A DNA stretch of 64,000 bases from JAUCQB01 sp964586235 (lineage in GTDB: Bacteria > Planctomycetota > Phycisphaerae > UBA1845 > PWPN01): positions 85,089 to 149,088 of the forward strand of contig CAZPIO010000002.1 in NCBI GenBank assembly GCA_964586235.1, written 5' to 3'. The notes under the pieces were generated by a model. That model had not been told where the DNA came from. It was given only the letters and a program-made list of their open reading frames with translations, and searched no databases. A program made the position numbers and the translations under genes. Shown one piece after another: positions 41,746 to 50,953 of the stretch. Position 1 is the stretch's first letter, and each line of letters starts with the position of its first letter.

Positions 41746-43179
41746 CTAACCCACTTCGATCTCGACGCGGTGGCGGGCGGTCAGTGCTGCGGGGATGACC
41801 GACGCATGAGGTTTGCCATCGAGGGTCAGGCGGTTGACGCGTGTTCCGGATTTACGGGCGACGAGATCCAGAGTCATGTCGCGGTACTCGATGCCCGTGA
41901 GCTCAAGGTTATCGAACCGCGGCGGGACAAACGGCGTGAAGCTCAGCCCGTCGGGCTGGAAACGGAGGCCGAAGAGGTCGTTGTAGATCATTCTCAGATA
42001 GGCGGTGGCGCTCCAGGTCTGGTGCGGCTCGCTGGTCCACAGACGCACCTTGCCGCGATCGACCTGCAGGCCGCCGTAGGGCTCACCGGTGATCGGGTGG
42101 TAGATTTCCTTGAATTCACGGTGGCGGTCGGCCATCTCGGCCAGGGCGGTCAACTCCCTGTCAAACAGGTCCGACCGGCCATGCATCGCAGCGGCTGAGG
42201 CCCAGAAGCCCTGGATAAACGGCCAGACATTGCCGTTGTGTCGGCCGAAGCTCATTCCGTCGGGGCCGGCAAACCATGGAAACACCGGCCACACGCAGGG
42301 GATGCCATACGGCGTGACATATTGATTGTCGAGCACCGTCCGGGCTTGTTCGGGCGACGCGATACCGAAGAGGATCGCGAAAGCGTGGCCGAGGCCTTCC
42401 ATGTGATCCTCGCAACGGCCGGTCGGGTCAGTGAAGTAGGCGTAACGACCCTTCTCCGGCAGCCACAAGTGGCGATTGATCGCATCGCGGACGGCGTCGC
42501 CCCGCGCTCGCAGGGATTTGTTGGTGCTGGAATCGAGGCCAAGCCGTTGCCCCATCAGACCGGCCATCCAGTAGGCGTTCACGTAAAGGCAGTTGGTGCT
42601 CAGGGCTTTCATCCGGATCTTGCCGACCTCGGGATGAGCGGCCGGCCAGTCGAGAATGCCGGATGAGCCGCCGGCGTCATTGTAGGGCTCGGGGTATGCG
42701 GCCACACCGTCGCCGTAGCTGGCGGGGCCCTGGAACAGGCCCGTGTCAGGATCGAACTCGGTCTCTTCGAAATACCGCAACGAGTTGACCGCCGCCGCGT
42801 GGGCCAGTTCGAGGAATTCATCGTCGCCGGTGACGCAGTAATAGTGCCATGCCCCGGTTGTCCAGGCGATAGCATCCCAGTACTGCCCGCCGACGCGGAC
42901 CAGGCCGTCATCGTCGATCAACGTACTGATCAGCGTATTCCGAGCCGCCTCGGGCGTCAGGAGGGCAGCCGCGTTCCAGACGTTAAACGCGCAGTCGCGC
43001 GTCCACGGCGACTTGTATGTCTCCCCGGCCATGATCGAAGCCGCCGGCTCATCCAGCAACCCGTCCTTCCACGGCCTGATGTTGCGGCAAAGGGTCTTGA
43101 CGGCCAGGTCGTGGCAGCGGTCAAAGGAATCGACGCCGGATTCGAAACGAATGGAAGGCTTCGAGGGGTACGTGGTCAT
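41746..43179 (-). CDS. (alpha/alpha)6-barrel glycoside hydrolase-like protein (cytoplasmic)
   Basis: The 477-residue protein lacks a signal peptide and shows six-hairpin glycosidase features: YKSPWTRDCAFNVWNAAAL, a segment beginning WDAIAWTTGAWHY, MEGLGHAFAILFGIA, HNGNVWPFIQGFWASAA and SEPHQTWSATAYLRMI. These resemble trehalase/GH63-related enzymes of the MGH1 type. The Asp and Glu in SPWTRD and SEPHQTW are plausible catalytic residues. Its ATG follows the stop of the upstream membrane protein without a gap (TGAATG), so they are translationally coupled. The substrate is unknown. Confidence 0.72.
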   Translation of the reverse strand: MTTYPSKPSIRFESGVDSFDRCHDLAVKTLCRNIRPWKDGLLDEPAASIMAGETYKSPWTRDCAFNVWNAAALLTPEAARNTLISTLIDDDGLVRVGGQYWDAIAWTTGAWHYYCVTGDDEFLELAHAAAVNSLRYFEETEFDPDTGLFQGPASYGDGVAAYPEPYNDAGGSSGILDWPAAHPEVGKIRMKALSTNCLYVNAYWMAGLMGQRLGLDSSTNKSLRARGDAVRDAINRHLWLPEKGRYAYFTDPTGRCEDHMEGLGHAFAILFGIASPEQARTVLDNQYVTPYGIPCVWPVFPWFAGPDGMSFGRHNGNVWPFIQGFWASAAAMHGRSDLFDRELTALAEMADRHREFKEIYHPITGEPYGGLQVDRGKVRLWTSEPHQTWSATAYLRMIYNDLFGLRFQPDGLSFTPFVPPRFDNLELTGIEYRDMTLDLVARKSGTRVNRLTLDGKPHASVIPAALTARHRVEIEVG

Positions 43180-43614
43180 TCACGCCTCGGTGAGATTGCG
43201 GGTACGCCGCAGTCTATTCATCGCCAGTGTCATCAACAAAGACACTGTTGCACCAGAAATCGGCCAGAGAAGAGAAACGGTGAGGGTCCAGAGAGTGTCT
43301 GACTCTGTACGGAAACACCTATAGTAGAAACCGGGCAAGCTCCAAGCTGTTCTGCGCAGGAAGTCCGGATGCGTGTGACCTTCCCTGTCAACGATGGCGA
43401 TGATGCTGCCCCGATAAGGACCGTAGGCGCTATCGTTGAAGCAACTCACACAACCCTCGCTCAGGTTAACATGGAAGGTTCTCGTCAGTGAGACATGCTG
43501 AGCCCCGCCGTCCAGGGTGTAGCTGAACAGCCAGATCGCGGTAAGGACAACAATCACAACCGTTAAGACGATCGTGACGTGGGTATGAATGCGTTTCCTT
43601 CGGCGTGCAATCAT
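43180..43614 (-). CDS. Two-helix membrane protein of unknown function
   Basis: 144 residues: a basic start, one hydrophobic helix (VTIVLTVVIVVLTAIWLFSY), an extracytoplasmic part of about 70 residues with CVSCFND and a third Cys in YYRCF, and a second helix pair near the end (LWTLTVSLLWPISGATVSLL). The C terminus is basic. ATG at 43614 has GGAG ten bases upstream; an ATG at 43644 is possible. It is coupled to the glycosidase gene downstream. I do not recognise the family. Confidence 0.6.
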   Translation of the reverse strand: MIARRRKRIHTHVTIVLTVVIVVLTAIWLFSYTLDGGAQHVSLTRTFHVNLSEGCVSCFNDSAYGPYRGSIIAIVDREGHTHPDFLRRTAWSLPGFYYRCFRTESDTLWTLTVSLLWPISGATVSLLMTLAMNRLRRTRNLTEA

Positions 43615-43851
43615 GAACGATTCGCTCCGCAGTGTGGCACTCATGTCCCCAGTATGCATCCGGGCAATTGAATGGGCAAGGTCGCAGATTCGCCTGCCCC
43701 AAATCAGCCGGCCTCGCGCTCGTATTCCCGGGTCGCCACGGCAAATCGCGATGCTCACCGACAAGAACTCCGTTGTTCGGCTCGTGGCATACATCTGTTC
43801 ATGCATGGACTTGGGCTTGCAGTCTGATCCGTAAAATGGTGTAATATGTAC

Positions 43852-44085
43852 ATGCCAACGATTTTCCGTTGGAAGGGTTATCGCTTCCACTTTTACAGTG
43901 ACGAGGGGCACGAGCCGCCGCACGTACACGTTCGGCGAGCGGAGGATAGTGCCAAGTTCTGGCTTCGGCCGGTCTCATTGGCTTTCAATGACGGTTTCTC
44001 ACCGGCGGAGCTCAACGAGATCACTGCAGTTGTTGAGGAACATCAGGACGAGTTTGAGGAAAGATGGAATGAGTACTTCGGCTGA
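43852..44085 (+). CDS. DUF4160 protein
   Basis: A 77-residue protein starting MPTIFRWKGYRFHFYSDEG with EPPHVHVRR, the PPHVHV signature of DUF4160. The family is found in toxin-antitoxin-like pairs with DUF2442, as here: the next gene overlaps by 17 bp. An ATG two codons earlier (43846) is possible. No biochemical function is established to my knowledge. Confidence 0.85.
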   Translation: MPTIFRWKGYRFHFYSDEGHEPPHVHVRRAEDSAKFWLRPVSLAFNDGFSPAELNEITAVVEEHQDEFEERWNEYFG

Positions 44086-44338
44086 ATCGATCGTGATCAC
44101 CAACATCCCGCGGGCGGTCCGGGCCTGGGCCGCAGACCGCAAGATCTGGTTCGCCCTCGAAGACGGAAGAGAAATCGGTTTCCCAGCAGAGAGGTTCCCC
44201 CGGTTGCGCAACGCGCCGGGTGAGTTGCTGGCCAAGGTGCGCGTCGAAGCTCGCGGCCGAGCCCTCCGCTGGGAGGAGTTGGACGAAGACATCTCGATTG
44301 GGGGTATCCTGGCCGGTCGGTTTGGTCCGCGATCGTGA
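44069..44338 (+). CDS. DUF2442 protein
   Basis: The 89-residue protein contains the DUF2442 fold: WFALEDGREIGFPAERFPRL, NAPGELLAKVRVEARGRALR and WEELDEDISIGGIL. It overlaps the DUF4160 gene at its 5' end, so both are translated from one message. Such pairs behave like stabilisation modules in genome surveys; a role is inferred only from context. Confidence 0.85.
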   Translation: MSTSAESIVITNIPRAVRAWAADRKIWFALEDGREIGFPAERFPRLRNAPGELLAKVRVEARGRALRWEELDEDISIGGILAGRFGPRS

Positions 44339-44418
44339 GGATGCCCGCCGTCTGGCGAGAACCACGGGGATGAACCCCGTGGCTCGTCAAGAAGAACCTG
44401 GGCCACCCGTTCTTTCGA

Positions 44419-45300
44419 TCATCGATTCGACACGGTGGAGGGCGAAGCGGTCAGCGGCCCTCCGCCCTTGTTGGCGTAGGTGACGATGTTCATGGCCAGG
44501 GTCCAGCGTTCGGAGTGGAAGGTGTACGGGCCGGCGCCGGAAGCGCGATCGGCCTTGAGACGCTCGTAGTAGGCGTAGCCGTTCTTGTAATAGTCGCCGT
44601 CGGCATACATCATGATCGGCTTCGTGGGTATCACCTCGATGTAGTAGGTCTTGCCGGGCTCCAGCGGCATGTCGCCGTGACGCCAGCCGATGCGCGGAAG
44701 CTCGTGATCGCTATGGCTCGCCGACACGTGCTCCGAGGCGCCTTCCCCGGCCTCGGTGACCATGATCAGCTCACCGTCAGGGCGATCCTTGTGGACGCTG
44801 ACATTGATCTTGTTGCCCCAGTCCACGAACTTCGGGCCGTCGAAGACGCTTACCCCATAAAGCTGGGTGCAGTTCGCCTTGATGGTCTGGTAGAAATCGT
44901 GGGCCCGGTGCATGTACTGTTTGTCCCAGACGTCCGGGTAGCCCTCGGGGGCGCAGGCGTATTCGGTCGGAATGAGAACCGTCTGTCCGTCTTTGTTCAC
45001 GTACCCCGGCACGATCACCGGTGGCGTCTCGATCTTGTCGAACATCGCGATCAGGCAGATCGGCTTGTTCTTCGGCGCGTCAGGCAAGTTGAATGAGGCG
45101 TTGTCGTCAATGCGGGCGAATACACCCTTGCCGTTGCCGGCAGGGTAAGCGTCCACCCAGCCCGGATGGCCCTTGAACGGCTGCGTCCCGGGCCGGCCGG
45201 TAACGAACGGGATGGTCAACGTGCCCTGACCCGCAATCGTGATGGACGGTAACACAATGAATACCAGCAAGGCCAGCTTGAACTGAGAACGAGTTGGCAT
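44419..45300 (-). CDS. Secreted protein of unknown function
   Basis: 293 residues with a signal peptide (FKLALLVFIVLPSITIAG). The rest has beta-rich segments such as TLTIPFVTGRPGTQPFKGHP, KTYYIEVIPTKPIMMYADG and CTQLYGVSVFDGPKF. I do not recognise the domain. The ATG follows AAGGAGTCACC. It lies 42 bp after another secreted gene on the same strand and is probably cotranscribed with it. Confidence 0.65.
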   Translation of the reverse strand: MPTRSQFKLALLVFIVLPSITIAGQGTLTIPFVTGRPGTQPFKGHPGWVDAYPAGNGKGVFARIDDNASFNLPDAPKNKPICLIAMFDKIETPPVIVPGYVNKDGQTVLIPTEYACAPEGYPDVWDKQYMHRAHDFYQTIKANCTQLYGVSVFDGPKFVDWGNKINVSVHKDRPDGELIMVTEAGEGASEHVSASHSDHELPRIGWRHGDMPLEPGKTYYIEVIPTKPIMMYADGDYYKNGYAYYERLKADRASGAGPYTFHSERWTLAMNIVTYANKGGGPLTASPSTVSNR

Positions 45301-45342
45301 GGTGACTCCTTTGCCAGACGCGCGACGAAACCTGTTCGACAG

Positions 45343-46608
45343 TCAGGGGTTTCCGTCGCCGGTATCAATCACCTTGACCGACTTGTCCGGGCGCAGTCTG
45401 ATCCGGTAACGGTATCCCTGACCGCGAGGGTAGTCGGCCAGCGGGTTCGGCAACCGGCAATCCTGCCAGTGCAGATAAGCGCCGATAATGCCCAGACCGT
45501 ACATAGTCGTGTATTGCAGGCCGACCGTGTCGGACTTGCCGCGATCGATCAACGTCCGACCGTCGGGCAGCACCCACGATTCGTAGTCAAGGGCCAGTGA
45601 TTCGAGCACGCCCAGCAGTTCATCACGGCGCTGGTCGGAGACCTCAATGCAGTACGCGGCCATCTCGGCCGCATTTCTTGGCACGCAAGGGTTCGCTCCC
45701 TGCGTGTACCAGTCGCGGTTGCGCGAGTGCCTGATCATGGCGTCGGCCAGCTCGCGGGTGTGAGGCACCTGCATGCCCATCTTGAAATACAGGCGCCCGA
45801 TGACTTTGAGCGTCCCGCCGATGCGCCGCATCAGTTCCGCCGACGGCGGCCCCCAGAGCCCGTCGCCCGGGTCCTGGTGGGAAAGGATCTGCTGAACACC
45901 CTTCTCCAGATCAGGGATCAACTCGACCTGGCCTTTGTTGATCGCCTCGAAGATCTCGACCGCCTGGAAGCCGGTGTGCGAGCCGACACCCCAGCCTCCC
46001 CTTTCCCAGTCGGGGTCCTGGCGACTGCGCTCAAGGAACACGCCGGTTTCAATCTTCTTCTCGGTACCGGTAGTGGTCCATTCGTACAACGGTTCACCGC
46101 CAAGCTGACCAATGAGACCGACGACGTACTTCTCGTTCACCTGCCGCTTGGGGTCACGGGGGTCCTTGAACCGCCCAGTGGCCGGGTCCTGCCAGCTCTG
46201 CCAGAATTTGAGGGCCTTGATGCGAGCAGCGTCATCCAGCGGACCGACCTTGTCGTAGAGGTTGTACTGCTTGACGAGGCCGGCGAAGGTACTCGATCCC
46301 ATCTCGTCATATGGATAGCCCTGATCAGGGATGGTCTTGGCCAGACCCCAGACCTCACCGCCCCTGTAGAGATGCTTTTCGACGAGCATATCGGCAATCC
46401 GGTCGGGAATGGCGTTGAATCGAGCAGGTGTTCGGCCGGGCGTTTGCTTGCGGACCCCCTCCAGAATCCGGCGATTGTGCGAGTCGGTTTCCGCCGGCCG
46501 CGTCTGGGCAGACGGTGCGGTCGTCTGGGCGGCCATTCCAGATGCGGAGACGACGAGCAGAAAGACCGAGCCCCAGCAGAGCCTCACGATCGTATTTGGC
46601 AGTCGCAT
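45343..46608 (-). CDS. Secreted alpha/alpha-toroid-like protein of unknown function
   Basis: 421 residues with a signal peptide (VRLCWGSVFLLVVSASGMA). The body is helical with repeated segments such as ELADAMIRHSRNRDWYTQGA and ESLALDYESWVLPDGRTLID that fit an (alpha/alpha)-toroid of the polysaccharide lyase or terpene-cyclase-like type. No catalytic signature is certain. The neighbourhood with a sulfatase and another secreted protein suggests polysaccharide breakdown. The 193 bp upstream (46609-46801) contain palindromic and ATTCGGATTTCGTCATT-type repeat sequence only. Confidence 0.6.
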   Translation of the reverse strand: MRLPNTIVRLCWGSVFLLVVSASGMAAQTTAPSAQTRPAETDSHNRRILEGVRKQTPGRTPARFNAIPDRIADMLVEKHLYRGGEVWGLAKTIPDQGYPYDEMGSSTFAGLVKQYNLYDKVGPLDDAARIKALKFWQSWQDPATGRFKDPRDPKRQVNEKYVVGLIGQLGGEPLYEWTTTGTEKKIETGVFLERSRQDPDWERGGWGVGSHTGFQAVEIFEAINKGQVELIPDLEKGVQQILSHQDPGDGLWGPPSAELMRRIGGTLKVIGRLYFKMGMQVPHTRELADAMIRHSRNRDWYTQGANPCVPRNAAEMAAYCIEVSDQRRDELLGVLESLALDYESWVLPDGRTLIDRGKSDTVGLQYTTMYGLGIIGAYLHWQDCRLPNPLADYPRGQGYRYRIRLRPDKSVKVIDTGDGNP

Positions 46609-46801
46609 TGTTCACCCTCATCTTCAGCTATTGCCTCGGCCAACCGCTATACCAATACAGGTCTTACATTCGTCATTCGAGCTTCGGATTTCGTTGGTCC
46701 CGCCACGAGCCTGCCCGCCGTGGCGGGCGGATCTTCGACATTCGGATTTCGTCATTCACCTGGCTTGCAGGCAGAGCCCGCGCCAAGTCCTTCGATGCCC
46801 C

Positions 46802-48109
46802 TCAACGGGTGGGCCAGTACTCAGACTCAATTCTGGCGGTCTTCAGATAATCCTCGATCCTGGCCACAATCTCGGGGGGTTTCGCCACGATATCGTTCTT
46901 CTCGCCGATATCGCTCTTGAGATCGTAGAGTTCAAGCTTCCCGCCTTTGTGTTTGATCGCCTTCCAGTCGCCCGTTCGGACGGCCTGGACGAGCCTGGCC
47001 TGGCTGAACTCCCAGTACATGAACTCGTGCTGCTTCTGCGGCTTGCCCAGCAGGGCCGGGAGCATGGAGATCCCGTCGATCTTCTCCGGCGGCGCGACCC
47101 CGGCGGCCTCGGCCGCGGTGGGCAGGAAATCCCACATCGCCCAGACCTGGTCGCTGACCGTGCCGGCTGTGATCTTGCCCGGCCAGCGGGCGATCATCGG
47201 CACGCGGATACCACCCTCGTACAACTGGCCCTTGGTCCCGCGCAGCGGCCCGTTGCTGGAGAAATGCTTGAGCGTCCCGCTGCCATCCGGCGCGCCGTTG
47301 TCGCTGCAGAAGAAGACCAGCGTCCTGTCGTCCAGGCTCAAATCCTTGAGCCGCTTCATGAGCTTGCCGATGTCGGCGTCCTGGCGTGCGATCATGGCCG
47401 CGTAGTTCTTGCACGGCTGCGGCCAGTCCCTGTCGGAGTACGGCGCATCGCTCGGGACCTCGAGCTTGCCGTGGGGAATCGTGTAGGCCAGGTATAGGAA
47501 GAACGGCTTGTCCTTGTTGCGTTCGACGAAGGACAGGGCTTCCTGCGTGAAAAGATCGTGAGAGTATTGCTTGCGCTGACCGTTGAGATTGCCCTCCAGC
47601 GTGTACTTCTCCTGGTTCTTCCACAGGTAGTCGGGGTAGTAGCTGTGGGCGTGAGCCTGGTTGAGATAGCCGAACCAGTAGTCGAAGCCCTGCTTGTTGG
47701 GCACGCCGGTCGTGTCGGGCTCGCCGAGGCCCCACTTGCCGGTGATGCCGGTGGCGTAGCCGGCCTTTTTCAGTAATTCGGCGACGGTGAAATCTTCCGG
47801 GCGCAGCGGCACGCGCTCGCGGATTGAGCTCTTGTTGTCGCGGACCCACGAACGCCCGGTGTGCAGGCCGGTCATCAGGCAGCAGCGGGCGGGTGCGCAC
47901 ACCGTGCAGCCCGAATAGAACTGGGTGAAACGCATGCCCTCGACCGCCAGTTGGTCGATGTTGGGCGTCTTGATGAGCTTCTGGCCATAACAGCCGAGGT
48001 CGCCATAGCCCATGTCGTCGGCCATGATGTAGATGATGTTCGGGCGGTCAGCCCCCAGGACCGAGGAGCCGGCCAGAAGAAGGGTGACCAGTGCGAACGG
48101 GACTCTCAT
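46802..48109 (-). CDS. Secreted sulfatase (arylsulfatase A-like)
   Basis: After a signal peptide (ALVTLLLAGSSVLGAD) the 435-residue protein has PNIIYIMADDMGYGDLGCYG with the calcium-binding Asp pair and CTVCAPARCCLMTG, where CAPAR is the CxPxR site converted to formylglycine. GITGKWGLGEPDT and CSDNGAPDG are further family motifs. It releases sulfate from sulfated polysaccharides such as algal glycans. The ATG follows AGGAGGTGACG. Confidence 0.93.
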   Translation of the reverse strand: MRVPFALVTLLLAGSSVLGADRPNIIYIMADDMGYGDLGCYGQKLIKTPNIDQLAVEGMRFTQFYSGCTVCAPARCCLMTGLHTGRSWVRDNKSSIRERVPLRPEDFTVAELLKKAGYATGITGKWGLGEPDTTGVPNKQGFDYWFGYLNQAHAHSYYPDYLWKNQEKYTLEGNLNGQRKQYSHDLFTQEALSFVERNKDKPFFLYLAYTIPHGKLEVPSDAPYSDRDWPQPCKNYAAMIARQDADIGKLMKRLKDLSLDDRTLVFFCSDNGAPDGSGTLKHFSSNGPLRGTKGQLYEGGIRVPMIARWPGKITAGTVSDQVWAMWDFLPTAAEAAGVAPPEKIDGISMLPALLGKPQKQHEFMYWEFSQARLVQAVRTGDWKAIKHKGGKLELYDLKSDIGEKNDIVAKPPEIVARIEDYLKTARIESEYWPTR

Positions 48110-48524
48110 ACGTCACCTCCTGCGAAAACCCGTCCATGTCAGGCTGGGGCCGACAGGTTGCCTGCCGCGGGTCACAATCCTAAACGACGGTTCACATCCC
48201 GTCACGTCGCGGGCACCGGCCCAAATCAGAACAGGTCCGTGACAGTTTAGGCGGGGTCTTGTAGGAGCGGTCTCCGACCGCGATTCTGCTCCGGATCGGG
48301 CTCAGAGAGCCCTCCTGCAAACGATAGGTACGTGTGGGACCGGCATCTTGCCGGTCTGCCTTTCTGAAGGAGCCGCCTGAACTGGCACGGACCCAATCAG
48401 AACCCGGAGCGCAAGCGACGGGCCCGGTTCAGAACCCCGAGCGCAAGCGAGGGGCCCGACCGCGAACCCGTTGCAGGCTGCATGCGGCGTGCTTAGAATA
48501 CCGCCGTTTGCTCATCTGACGATT
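48110..48524. repeat. Intergenic region with dispersed repeats
   Basis: It contains GTGGGACCGGCATCTTGCC with a hairpin (48333-48355) and two inverted copies of the AACCCCGAGCGCAAGCGAGG repeat (48398-48425 and 48430-48457), the same family as at 20.5 and 32.4 kb. No gene is present. Confidence 0.7.
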
Positions 48525-49916
48525 ATGAAAAGCATCCGCGAACTTATCGAGCAGTTTGAACGGGCCCTGTCCAACCCGCGAGAGGAATTCGGGCGTTTCA
48601 CGCGATTCGTGTTTCTCCAGATCGATCTCTGGCGATTCTGCGCCCGGCGCCTGCGAGAGCACAACGTCATGGCCATGAGTTCGGCCCTGTCGTTCCGGAC
48701 CATCTTCGCGATGATCCCCGTCCTGGTGCTGGCGCTGCTGATGATGAAATCGATTGGTGCCCTGGAGGACAGCCGGCGCAGCCTGCGTAAGGCCCTGGAA
48801 GCCTCGGGGTTCTCTCAGATCATGACCGTCGAGGGGGGCGAGACGCAGCCGGCCAGCGATGCCGCACCTGGATCGCCGCCGGGCAAAGTCATCAACGTCG
48901 CCGAGCAGATCGAGGAGGCCGTCACAAGCGTCAGCGACAAGCTGACGTTCCAGCGGATCGGGCCGGTCGGCGGGGCACTTCTGATCTGGACCGCGATCAC
49001 GCTGCTGAGCACCATTGAGGAGTGTCTGAACCGTGTCTTTGGCGCCCGGAAAGAACGGCCGTTGGTGAGGCGGGTACTCCTTTACTGGTCGACGATGACG
49101 CTGGGGCCGATCGCACTGGCGACGGCCAGCTACCTCGGCGACCAGGCGATGAAACAGGCGATGAGATTCGTCCAAGGGGCACCCGGCTCGGCGTGGGCCC
49201 TGGCGGTCATCGGGTGGGCCGGGCCGATCATCGTGGGAGTGATCGTGCTGGCCCTGGTCTACACATTGTTGCCCAATACGAAGGTGCAATTTCGACCGGC
49301 CCTGGCGGCGGCCGCCGTGGTGGTGCCCGTCTGGATGGTGGCGAAGTGGGGCTTTGCGCTGTACGTTCGAAGCCTGGTCGTGAAGGGCAACCTGTACGGC
49401 GTGCTCGGGCTTCTGCCGCTGTTCCTGATGTGGCTGAACCTCTCCTGGTGGATCTTCCTTTTCGGCGCGGAACTGGCCCATGCCGGGGCGAACCTGTCGC
49501 AGATCCGCGGGGGGCAGCGGGCAAATGGGACGGTACTCGGTCCGTCGGACCTGCTGGCCGCCACCCTGGCCATCGCCCGCCATTACCAGGACGGCAGCGG
49601 GCCGATGAGCCGGGATGAGATGATGGGTACGCTCAATCTGACCGGAGAGGCCGTCCAGTGGCTGCTCGACCGGCTGGACGCCGCCGATCTTATCACCGAG
49701 GTCGACCACAAGTCGCAGAAAGGCTACCTGCTGTCCCGCCCGCCGGACCGGGTTGCGGCACTCGAGGTCATCAACGTCGGCGATCCGCGGGCCGCCGGCG
49801 GGAAATCCACCGGTCGAGACAAGCAACTGGCCGCGGCGGTGGCAAAACTCCAGACCCGCACCCGGTCTTCACTCGAAGGTCTCACCCTCGCCGATCTGCT
49901 TGAGCTGGGTCCGTGA
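48525..49916 (+). CDS. YihY/BrkB-family membrane protein with C-terminal winged-helix-like part
   Basis: The 463-residue protein has the YihY core: LREHNVMAMSSALSFRTIFA, GGALLIWTAITLLSTIEECL then NRVFG, LYTSYxxLPN-like ALVYTLLPNTKVQFRPALAA, a segment with GFALYVRSLVVKGNLYGVLG and FLMWLNLSWWIFLFGAELAH, giving about six membrane helices. The last 130 residues form a soluble domain that looks like a winged helix (MSRDEMMGTLNLTGEAVQW, LLDRLDAADLITEVDHKSQK), found in some bacteria and named RNase BN in old annotations. The transport or enzyme role is unproven. Confidence 0.85.
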   Translation: MKSIRELIEQFERALSNPREEFGRFTRFVFLQIDLWRFCARRLREHNVMAMSSALSFRTIFAMIPVLVLALLMMKSIGALEDSRRSLRKALEASGFSQIMTVEGGETQPASDAAPGSPPGKVINVAEQIEEAVTSVSDKLTFQRIGPVGGALLIWTAITLLSTIEECLNRVFGARKERPLVRRVLLYWSTMTLGPIALATASYLGDQAMKQAMRFVQGAPGSAWALAVIGWAGPIIVGVIVLALVYTLLPNTKVQFRPALAAAAVVVPVWMVAKWGFALYVRSLVVKGNLYGVLGLLPLFLMWLNLSWWIFLFGAELAHAGANLSQIRGGQRANGTVLGPSDLLAATLAIARHYQDGSGPMSRDEMMGTLNLTGEAVQWLLDRLDAADLITEVDHKSQKGYLLSRPPDRVAALEVINVGDPRAAGGKSTGRDKQLAAAVAKLQTRTRSSLEGLTLADLLELGP

Positions 49917-50332
49917 CAGAAGCGGCGGTTCTCCTCGCGGTTGACCCGGTCGGCGTGAAGGCAAGCCGAAAGCAGACCGCTTCAGCGGTCTTTCCCGAAG
50001 GGCAAATAGGCCAGTCGTTTTACGGCTGGTTCATGGTCGGGCAGCTCCTCTTCTCATTCCTTCTGCTTCTTCGGGCCCGTTTCAACGGGCTTTTCCGCTT
50101 CGGGTAAGCCCGTTGAAACGGGCTGAACCCCTAGAAAGGAGACAAGGCCGTGGGCGACCGCCAACCGGCCGTAGAACGGCCGGCCTATCAGCCCGCCTTC
50201 GGCGGGGAAACCCCCTGAAGGGGGTTGATCGCTGACCCTGGACCGGTCGGCATGCCCCGCCGATTCCGTCGCGCACTTGATCGAGCCGGCGGCAAAGGCA
50301 CGGGCTTGACATCGCCAGGGGTATCGTGCTCG
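49917..50332. repeat. Array of short palindromic repeats
   Basis: At least five hairpins follow one another: GCCCGTTTCAACGGGC (50075-50090), GCCCGTTGAAACGGGC (50108-50123), CCGGCCGTAGAACGGCCGG (50165-50183), a CCCGCCTTCGGCGGG (50192-50206) and ACCCCCTGAAGGGGGT (50210-50225). No gene lies here. They are likely non-autonomous repeats or transcript ends for converging genes. Confidence 0.75.
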
Positions 50333-50899
50333 TCACTTCTTCGGCCCGACGAGTTCGATCATGTTGCCGTCGGGATCGCGCACGACGGCCAGGAAGACGC
50401 CGGCGCCCAGTTCGCTGGGCAGTTCGACCGGTCCCTTGGCGATGACGATGGCGCCGGCCTTGCGGACCCGCTCGACGGCGGCGGTCATGTCCTGCACGTA
50501 GAGAGTCAGGTAACGAATGCCGTATCCGGAATGGATGAACGCGTTGTCCACTCGCTTGCCGGGCGTTCCGGGGAACTGCATAATCTTGACCTGGGTGGCG
50601 TTTTCGACGTCGGCGACCTTGAAGACCCGAACGTGGAAGGGCTTGTGATCGCTCAGGCCCGAGTTGCCGCCCATGTCGGCGGGGACGTCGAAGCCCTCGA
50701 CCTCGATAAGTCCGAGGGCGTCCTTGTAGAAGGCGGCGGCCTTGTCGATGTCGCTGACCACGATGCCGAAATCGACGCGGGTGTTTGCATAGCCGTTCAT
50801 GGCGATTTCCTTTGCTGGGGGTGCGGTTTCCACCGGTTTGTCAGTGGCGGCGCAGCCGACGAGAACCGTAAGAACCAGTGTTGTCGCGATGTAACGCAT
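50333..50899 (-). CDS. VOC-family (glyoxalase-like) lipoprotein
   Basis: The 188-residue product begins with a lipoprotein signal, VLTVLVGCAATD, whose Cys would be lipidated. The rest is a VOC fold: TRVDFGIVVSDIDKAAAFYK, a segment beginning GIRYLTLYVQDMTAAV and VVRDPDGNMIELVG, the pattern of glyoxalase, dioxygenase and resistance proteins. Export of a VOC protein is unusual. It is the last gene of a minus-strand cluster after the BMC gene. Confidence 0.82.
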   Translation of the reverse strand: MRYIATTLVLTVLVGCAATDKPVETAPPAKEIAMNGYANTRVDFGIVVSDIDKAAAFYKDALGLIEVEGFDVPADMGGNSGLSDHKPFHVRVFKVADVENATQVKIMQFPGTPGKRVDNAFIHSGYGIRYLTLYVQDMTAAVERVRKAGAIVIAKGPVELPSELGAGVFLAVVRDPDGNMIELVGPKK

Positions 50900-50953
50900 G
50901 ATCGTCTCCTATGAATTCGCTCCCCCGTTGCTGAAGCGACGGGCCACCCGGCC

